Source: Pseudomonas anguilliseptica
GTDB lineage: Bacteria > Pseudomonadota > Gammaproteobacteria > Pseudomonadales > Pseudomonadaceae
Reading direction: 5' to 3'
Assembly: GCF_900105355.1 (NCBI RefSeq)
Contig: NZ_FNSC01000001.1
Location: forward strand, 558,001-622,000
DNA: 64,000 nt
Below are positions 58,375 through 64,000 of the stretch, piece after piece; within the stretch, counting starts at the first letter, position 1, and the number at the start of each line of letters is the position of its first letter. Under the pieces are notes generated by a model. That model did not search any database and was not told the origin of the DNA. It saw only the letters and a list, made by a program, of their open reading frames with translations. The position numbers and the translations under genes were made by a program.

Positions 58375-59799
58375 GTGAACACACAGCCTTTCAAACTCCG
58401 CCAACTGGCCCTTGCCTGCACCCTGCTGGGTGCCACCGCTGCCGTACAGGCCGAGCCGCAGTACCAGGTGCAACGGGTCGGTCCACTGTGCCCCGCCGCC
58501 CAGGCCCCCAGCCAGTACAACAGCAAATACCTGAGTTTTTTCACCGCCCTGGTGCAGGGCGAAGGTGACTGGCTGTTTCGCAGCCGCTATGACCTGCGCA
58601 CCGACTTTGGCACCACGCCCGCCGGCTACCGGCAGTTCAAGCGGCTGCGTGATGCGCTCAAGCGCAAAGGCGTGGAATTGGTGATCGTTTATCAACCGAC
58701 GCGCGGCCTGGTAAACCGCGAAAAGCTCACCGCCGAGGAAAAAGCCAAGTTCAACTTCGAGCTGGCCAAGCAGAACTACCTCAAGGCCATCGCAAGCTTT
58801 CGCCAGGCAGGCATATGGACCCCCGACCTGTCGCCGTTGTTCGATGAACGGGGCGTGGACACCGACTACTACTTCAAGGCCGACCACCACTGGACGCCAG
58901 CCGGGGCTGATCGCACCGCCAAGCTGGTGGCCGCAACGCTCAAGCAGATTCCGGGGTTCGACGAAATTCCCCAGCAGCAGTTTGAAAGCAACATTACTGG
59001 CCTGCTGCCCAAAGCCGGCACCCTGCACAAGACCGCGACCCACTTCTGCGGCATCAGCTACGCCACCGAATACGTGCCGCGTTTCGAGACCGCCATGCAG
59101 GGCGAGGCCGACAGCGACAGCCTGTTCGGCGACGAAGCCGACCCGCAGATTGCCCTTGTCGGCACCAGCAACAGCGGCCCGGCATACAACTTCGCCGGTT
59201 TTCTGCAGCAGCACAGCGGCGCCGAAGTGCTCAACCGCTCGGTCAGTGGCGGCGGCTTCGACAGCGCCCTGCTGCAGTACATGACCAGCCAGGAGTTTCA
59301 CGACAACCCACCGCAGATTCTGATCTGGGAGTTCGCCACCCATTACGACCTCGCGCAGCAAAGTTTCTACCGCCAGGCCGTGCCGCTGGTGGACAACGGC
59401 TGCGAGGGGCGCAAGGCGGTGATGAACAACAAGGTCACCCTCAAGCCAGGCGCCAATCAGGTGCTGGTCAACGGTGAGCACAGCCCACTGCAGGACCTGC
59501 GTGGCGGTGATTACCAGATCGACCTGACCTTCAGCGACCCCGGCGTGCATCAGGCCCAGGCCACCCTCTGGTACCTCACCGGGCGGCGCGAGAATTTCAA
59601 GCTGGAACAGAGTGACCGCGCCCCTACCGATGGCCGCTACGTCTTCGAACTGCGCAACGACGCCGACTGGGCCGACCTCAACCTGCTCGCCCTGGACATC
59701 CACAGCCCGGAAGACATGCCGGCCAACCTCAGCGTCGAAGCCACCCTGTGCAAGCGCCCCAGCGCTGACGCCAGCAACCTCACGGCGCGTGTTCGATGA
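58375..59799 (+). CDS. algX: Alginate O-acetyltransferase AlgX
   Basis: 474 aa from GTG 58375 (GAGGAA about 10 bases before), exactly the P. aeruginosa length; an upstream TTG is less likely. Signal peptide ending AVQAEPQ. SGNH-like catalytic residues: [15 protein letters not shown] (Asp-His) and [17 protein letters not shown] (Ser). C-terminal carbohydrate-binding domain (about 350-470, [16 protein letters not shown]). Transfers acetyl groups to mannuronate and joins the periplasmic scaffold. Confidence 0.95.
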   Translation: MNTQPFKLRQLALACTLLGATAAVQAEPQYQVQRVGPLCPAAQAPSQYNSKYLSFFTALVQGEGDWLFRSRYDLRTDFGTTPAGYRQFKRLRDALKRKGVELVIVYQPTRGLVNREKLTAEEKAKFNFELAKQNYLKAIASFRQAGIWTPDLSPLFDERGVDTDYYFKADHHWTPAGADRTAKLVAATLKQIPGFDEIPQQQFESNITGLLPKAGTLHKTATHFCGISYATEYVPRFETAMQGEADSDSLFGDEADPQIALVGTSNSGPAYNFAGFLQQHSGAEVLNRSVSGGGFDSALLQYMTSQEFHDNPPQILIWEFATHYDLAQQSFYRQAVPLVDNGCEGRKAVMNNKVTLKPGANQVLVNGEHSPLQDLRGGDYQIDLTFSDPGVHQAQATLWYLTGRRENFKLEQSDRAPTDGRYVFELRNDADWADLNLLALDIHSPEDMPANLSVEATLCKRPSADASNLTARVR

Positions 59800-59816
59800 A
59801 CCGCCCAGGAGCTTTG

Positions 59817-60917
59817 ATGCCACGCCCCAGCTGGATCCTTGCGCCCTGCCTACTCGGCGTGGCCCTGTGCAGCCAAACGCTGCTGGCTGCCGGCCTGGTG
59901 CCGCCGCCGGGCTATTACGCGCCCGTGTCGGTTACCGCGAAAAAGGCCCAAGCCTGCCCGGCGACGCCGTCGCCCTACACCGACAAGCTGGTATTTCGCA
60001 GCAAGTACGAAGGCTCGGGCAAGGCTCGCGCCACCCTTAATCTCGATTCAGAAAGGGCCTTTCGCCGCAAAACCGCCGCCATCACCGAGCTGGAGCGCGG
60101 GGTCAGCCAGCAGGTCACCCAGTACCTGCGCGATGGCCAGCCGGCGCAGCTCACCTGCGCGCTGCAGTGGCTGAACGACTGGGCCGAAGCCGACGCACTG
60201 CTCAGTAGCGAGTACAACCACACCGGTAAATCGGTGCGCAAATGGGCACTGGGCAGCCTGGCCTCGGCCTACCTGCGCCTGAAGTTTTCCGCGTCGCAGC
60301 CACTGGCCGCTTATACGCCGCAAACCCAGCGCATCGAAGCCTGGTTCAGCACACTGGCCGAGCACACCGTGCAGGACTGGAGCGACCTGCCGCTGAAAAA
60401 GATCAACAACCACAGCTACTGGTCCGCCTGGTCGGTAATGGCCACCGCCATCGCCACCGATCGCCGCGACCTGTTCGACTGGGCCGTGGCGCAGTTTCGC
60501 GTAGGTGCCAACCAGGTCGATGCCGACGGCTACCTGCCCAACGAGCTGAAACGCAGTCAGCGCGCCCTGGCCTACCACAACTACAGCTTGCCGCCGCTGG
60601 TGATGATCGCTGCCTTCGCCCAGGCCAACGGCGTCGACCTGCGCGCAGAAAACCACGGCGCCCTGCAGCGTCTGGCAGAACGGGTGCTGAGCGGCGCGGA
60701 TGACCCGGACGACTTCGCCCGCAAAACCGGTGAGAAACAGGACATGGACGAGCTGAAAAAACCCAACAAATACGCCTGGCTCGCACCCTATTGCACGCTC
60801 TACCGCTGCTCGGCCAACGCCGAGGACTACAAGGCGCAGATGGGGCCGTTCAAGACCTTCCGCCTCGGCGGCAACGTCAGCCAGCTATTCGAACCCAAGC
60901 ACGCCAAAGGCAGCTGA
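59817..60917 (+). CDS. algL: Alginate lyase AlgL
   Basis: 366 aa from ATG 59817, preceded by AGGA at 6 bases and giving the expected signal peptide ([20 protein letters not shown]); ATG 59796 overlapping algX is possible. The (alpha/alpha) barrel has [20 protein letters not shown] with catalytic Asn-His, then [20 protein letters not shown] with Arg and Tyr, and [14 protein letters not shown]. Clears stray polymer from the periplasm. Confidence 0.95.
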   Translation: MPRPSWILAPCLLGVALCSQTLLAAGLVPPPGYYAPVSVTAKKAQACPATPSPYTDKLVFRSKYEGSGKARATLNLDSERAFRRKTAAITELERGVSQQVTQYLRDGQPAQLTCALQWLNDWAEADALLSSEYNHTGKSVRKWALGSLASAYLRLKFSASQPLAAYTPQTQRIEAWFSTLAEHTVQDWSDLPLKKINNHSYWSAWSVMATAIATDRRDLFDWAVAQFRVGANQVDADGYLPNELKRSQRALAYHNYSLPPLVMIAAFAQANGVDLRAENHGALQRLAERVLSGADDPDDFARKTGEKQDMDELKKPNKYAWLAPYCTLYRCSANAEDYKAQMGPFKTFRLGGNVSQLFEPKHAKGS

Positions 60918-61062
60918 TTCGCGTAGCGGGCTAAGCGTTTAGCCCAGACGCGACTACGTCGGTAAACCCGTCCGCTGACGGGGTGAAACAAACCTCTCGC
61001 TCGCGGGGGGAAAGGGGGGCTTGCGAGCCCCGGAAGAGTGGCTACTCAACGGAGATCTACGG
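60918..61062 (+). promoter_or_regulatory. algL-algI spacer with hairpin
   Basis: At 145 bases it is the longest gap inside the operon. GGGCTAA (60928-60934) pairs with TTAGCCC (60939-60945), and flanking CGTAG/CTACG extends the stem. A G-rich run follows near 61001-61020. No T-run is present, so the hairpin could stabilise or process the mRNA rather than end it. Confidence 0.4.
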
Positions 61063-62550
61063 ATGGTGTTTTCATCCAACGTATTCCTGTTCCTGTTTCT
61101 GCCGATTTTTCTCGGCCTGTACTACCTGAGCAGTAATCGCTATCGCAACCTGCTGATCCTGATCGGCAGCTACGCCTTCTATGCCTGGTGGCGGGTGGAT
61201 TTCCTGCTGCTGTTTGTTGCGGTCACCCTATGGAATTACATCTTCGGCCTGCGCATTTATCAGGCAGGTGTCAGGTCCAAGGCGGCGCAGCGCTGGGTGC
61301 TGTGGGGGATCGTCGGCAACCTGGCGACCCTGGGCTATTTCAAGTACGCCAACTTCGGTGTGGCGAACATCAACAAGGTGATGGAAGCGGCCGGCCTGGA
61401 GCCGTTCCTGCTGACCCATGTGATCCTGCCGATCGGTATTTCCTTCTATATATTCCAGTCGCTCAGCTACCTGATCGACGTGTACCGCGGCGACACCAAG
61501 CCCACAGAGAACCTGATCAACTTCGCCGCCTTTATCGCCCTGTTCCCGCAGCTGATTGCCGGGCCCGTGCTGCGCTACAAGGATCTGGCCGACCAGTTCA
61601 CCGAGCGCAGCCACAGCCTCGACAAGTTCAGCGAAGGCGCCACGCGCTTTATGCAGGGCTTCGTCAAAAAAGTGTTTATCGCCGACAGCCTGGCACCCCT
61701 GGTTGACCATATCTTTGCCCTGCAGAACCCCAGCACCGGCGACGCCTGGCTGGGCATGCTGGCCTACACCGCGCAGTTGTATTTCGACTTCTCCGGCTAC
61801 AGCGACATGGCCATCGGCCTGGGTCTGATGATGGGCTTCCGCTTTATGGAGAACTTCAACCAGCCCTATATCAGTCAATCGATCACCGAGTTCTGGCGGC
61901 GCTGGCACATCAGCCTGTCCACCTGGCTGCGCGACTACCTCTACGTGCCACTGGGCGGTAATCGCGGCGGCACCTTCAACACCTACCGCAACCTGTTTTT
62001 GACCATGCTGCTGGGCGGCTTCTGGCACGGCGCCAACTGGACGTTCCTGCTCTGGGGGGCGTGGCACGGCATGTGGCTGGCCATCGAACGGGCGCTGGGG
62101 GTGAACGCCGCGCCCACGCTGATCAATCCACTGAAATGGGCCTTCACCTTCCTTCTGGTGATGCTTGGCTGGGTGATCTTCCGCGCCGAGAACCTCGACG
62201 TGGCCTGGCGCATGTACAGCGCCCTGTTCAGCCCGGCGATGTTCAGCAGCCAGGGCTGGGCCCTGAGTGAACTGAACCGCGCCAGCATCAGTGACCTGCA
62301 GATCGCCACCCTGCTGCTGGCCTACACGGTGATGGCCTTCTGCGGCTTGCGCCAGTTCTACCGCCAGCGTGCGACAAGCGCTGGCAACGGCCTGCTACCC
62401 AGCAGCGGCGCACTGCTGCTGACGCCTGCCGGCGCGAGTATCGCCCTGCCCCGTTACCTGACGCGCGGCGCCTTACTGCTGTTGTTCTGCGCCTCGCTGC
62501 TCAAGCTCTCGGCGCAAAGCTACTCGCCGTTTCTGTACTTCCAGTTCTGA
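61063..62550 (+). CDS. algI: Alginate O-acetylation protein AlgI (MBOAT family)
   Basis: 495 aa from MVFSSNVFLFLFLPIFLGLY. Polytopic inner-membrane MBOAT acyltransferase; the catalytic His is in LGGFWHGANWTFLLWG, with a further conserved WRRWHISLSTWLRDYLYVPL segment. Passes acetyl groups across the membrane for AlgJ/AlgX. GGAG about 13 bases upstream of the ATG. Confidence 0.95.
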   Translation: MVFSSNVFLFLFLPIFLGLYYLSSNRYRNLLILIGSYAFYAWWRVDFLLLFVAVTLWNYIFGLRIYQAGVRSKAAQRWVLWGIVGNLATLGYFKYANFGVANINKVMEAAGLEPFLLTHVILPIGISFYIFQSLSYLIDVYRGDTKPTENLINFAAFIALFPQLIAGPVLRYKDLADQFTERSHSLDKFSEGATRFMQGFVKKVFIADSLAPLVDHIFALQNPSTGDAWLGMLAYTAQLYFDFSGYSDMAIGLGLMMGFRFMENFNQPYISQSITEFWRRWHISLSTWLRDYLYVPLGGNRGGTFNTYRNLFLTMLLGGFWHGANWTFLLWGAWHGMWLAIERALGVNAAPTLINPLKWAFTFLLVMLGWVIFRAENLDVAWRMYSALFSPAMFSSQGWALSELNRASISDLQIATLLLAYTVMAFCGLRQFYRQRATSAGNGLLPSSGALLLTPAGASIALPRYLTRGALLLLFCASLLKLSAQSYSPFLYFQF

Positions 62551-62561
62551 GGAGGCCGACC

Positions 62562-63704
62562 ATGACGCGCCCGTTACGCACACTCTATGTCGCGCTGTTT
62601 ATCGGCGTGCTGGGCCTGCTGTTTGCCTGGTCCATGCGCTCGGTACTGAGTTATCAGCTGCCCAAGCAGTTCAGCATCATCGACGGTGACCTGGCAAAGA
62701 CCTTCGAAAGCCATTACGACGAGCACTTCCCGATCAAGACCCTCGGCACCAGTCTGTGGGCCGGCCTGGACTATCTGCTGTTTAACGAGGGCCGGCCTGG
62801 CGTAGAGATAGGCGAGCAGGGTTGGCTGTACTCGAGTGAGGAGTTCAAAGCAGAGGTCGACGGCGCCCAACAGGTGCGCGACAACCTGGCGCTGATCAAG
62901 GGTGTACGCGATGAACTAGCGCAGCGCGACGTACTGCTACTGCTGGCCATTGTGCCGAGCAAGTCGCGGCTGTACCCGGAGTTTGTCGGTGACAACCTCA
63001 CCAGCAGCTTGCGCCAGGGGCTTTACCAACACTTCCTCAACGAGGTGCGCGCCGCCGATATTGCCGCGCCGGATCTGCTCAGCACCTTGCAGGCCGGCAA
63101 AGCCAGCGGCGCCATGTTCCTGCGTACCGACACCCACTGGACGCCGGCAGGCGCAGACCTGGTTGCCCAGCAACTGAGCAGCACGCTCAAGAGCGCCATC
63201 AGTCTGTCCGGCGAGCCGCAGGTGTTTGTCACCCAGGCCAGTTCGGCAAAGCCCTACCCCGGTGACCTCACCCGCCTTCTGCCGCTGGAGCCGCTGTTCG
63301 GCCACCTGCTGCCGCCCCCCGATCAGCTGCGCCACCACACAACCCTGGCCGCCGAGCAAGCCTCAGGGGCTGATGCGTTGTTCAGCGACAGCGAAATGCC
63401 GGTGGCGCTGGTTGGCACCAGCTACAGCGCCAACCCCGCCTGGAATTTTGCCGGGGCGCTGCGCCAGCACCTGCAGCGCGACCTCAGCAACCACGCCGAA
63501 GACGGCCAGGGCCCACTGGTCCCGATGCTCAAGTACCTGCAAAGCGATGAGCTGCAGGATGCCCCACCGCAGCTGGTGATCTGGGAGTTTCCCGAGCGTT
63601 ACCTGCCCATGAGCAACGACCTCAGCGCCTTCGACGCGCAGTGGCTAAGCACCCTAAAACACCCCAGCAGCAACCGCCGCCTAGCCCTCAGCGACAGGCG
63701 CTGA
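62562..63704 (+). CDS. algJ: Alginate O-acetylase AlgJ
   Basis: 380 aa, N-terminal membrane anchor (TLYVALFIGVLGLLFAWS). SGNH-like catalytic residues: [16 protein letters not shown] (Asp-His) and VALVGTSYSANPAWNF (Ser). Related to AlgX but lacks its C-terminal binding domain. 11 bases after algI. Confidence 0.94.
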   Translation: MTRPLRTLYVALFIGVLGLLFAWSMRSVLSYQLPKQFSIIDGDLAKTFESHYDEHFPIKTLGTSLWAGLDYLLFNEGRPGVEIGEQGWLYSSEEFKAEVDGAQQVRDNLALIKGVRDELAQRDVLLLLAIVPSKSRLYPEFVGDNLTSSLRQGLYQHFLNEVRAADIAAPDLLSTLQAGKASGAMFLRTDTHWTPAGADLVAQQLSSTLKSAISLSGEPQVFVTQASSAKPYPGDLTRLLPLEPLFGHLLPPPDQLRHHTTLAAEQASGADALFSDSEMPVALVGTSYSANPAWNFAGALRQHLQRDLSNHAEDGQGPLVPMLKYLQSDELQDAPPQLVIWEFPERYLPMSNDLSAFDAQWLSTLKHPSSNRRLALSDRR

Positions 63705-63764
63705 AGCCTGTACCCACAACTGCGGCACTACCTACCGTTTGTAAATCCACAGGGAGTACTACCT

Positions 63765-64000
63765 ATGCACAGACCCACCTCAACCTTCGGAATGTTCTAT
63801 GCCTGCGCGCTGGCACTGAGCCTCTCCAGCCTCAATGCCAGCGCTGGCGAAGGCGGCCTGTACGCACCCAACGCGCCCAAGGGCTCAACCTTTATCCGCG
63901 GCTACAACGCCAGCAACAGCGAGCAGAGCTTCAGCGTCGGCAACACCGAGCTGAACGACATCGCACCGCTGGCTTCCAGCGACTTCAGCTTTCTCCCGGC
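63765..64000 (+). CDS. algF: Alginate O-acetylation adaptor AlgF (partial)
   Basis: Only the first 78 codons are in the window. Signal peptide to about residue 27 (ALALSLSSLNASAG), then GGLYAPNAPKGSTFIRGYNA, the AlgF start. Periplasmic protein that links AlgJ and AlgX during acetylation. AGGGAG lies 10 bases before the ATG. algA is expected beyond the window. Confidence 0.92.
   Translation, partial: MHRPTSTFGMFYACALALSLSSLNASAGEGGLYAPNAPKGSTFIRGYNASNSEQSFSVGNTELNDIAPLASSDFSFLP

Noticed and set aside
55913..59823. Two long minus-strand open frames of 729 and 588 codons
   Set aside because: Antisense to algE, algG and algX, which have complete motifs; composition is that of high-GC shadows.

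Overview
The window is chromosomal DNA from a Pseudomonas-type gammaproteobacterium. GC content is high, and several blocks match Pseudomonas gene order: slyD / DUF3565 / ackA / pta / acyltransferase / OmpA-like lipoprotein; dauB-dauA-dauR next to an amino-acid binding protein; moaE-moaD-moaC next to a PIN-PhoH gene; and yaaA next to the alginate operon algD-8-44-K-E-G-X-L-I-J-F. Those pairings are recalled from P. aeruginosa and relatives; no search was run.

Layout. 1-5.5 kb: a decayed transposase, a dCACHE chemoreceptor, a frameshifted lipoprotein, a periplasmic solute-binding protein and a DUF6882-like protein. 5.5-11 kb: accessory DNA with a ~616-bp foldback repeat, an IS5-family element, an isolated HsdR_N-like nuclease, and an IS66-family element that truncates a nitroreductase gene. 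11.5-17.5 kb: glutathione peroxidase, slyD, ackA-pta and a frameshifted acyltransferase. 17.5-24.7 kb: a response regulator with GGDEF and EAL domains, a multi-REC hybrid histidine kinase carrying two frameshifts, an OmpA lipoprotein and a metallo-beta-lactamase-fold hydrolase. 24.77-33.4 kb: a small island with a frameshifted tyrosine integrase, IS5, a 98-bp MITE, a membrane protein, a trypsin-like lipoprotein split by an IS5 element and an IS630 element, an antitoxin relic, and the second IS66 copy in inverted orientation. 33.4-48 kb: redox genes, a fourth IS5, the dau D-arginine genes, moa genes, PhoH, a zinc/cobalt-type CDF exporter and yaaA. 48.2-49.25 kb: an IS30 element in the yaaA-algD gap. 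49.77-64 kb: the alginate operon, running off the end inside algF.

Two themes stand out. First, insertion sequences are very dense: four 1,192-bp IS5 copies with YTAR target duplications, two 2,064-bp IS66 copies, one IS630, one IS30, a MITE and one decayed transposase. Several junctions can be read to the base. Second, eight frameshifts interrupt seven otherwise well-conserved genes, including algD and alg44. Several are +/-1 changes in short homopolymers or a dinucleotide repeat. Either the assembly carries uncorrected indels or the strain accumulates them; reads would decide.

Functionally, the alginate genes encode precursor synthesis (AlgD), c-di-GMP-dependent polymerisation (Alg8/Alg44), the periplasmic scaffold and exporter (AlgK, AlgE), epimerisation (AlgG), degradation (AlgL) and O-acetylation (AlgX, AlgI, AlgJ, AlgF). 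The best candidate for an undescribed system is the island pair of a multi-pass membrane protein and a trypsin-like lipoprotein. Its protease gene is broken here but can be reconstructed exactly.
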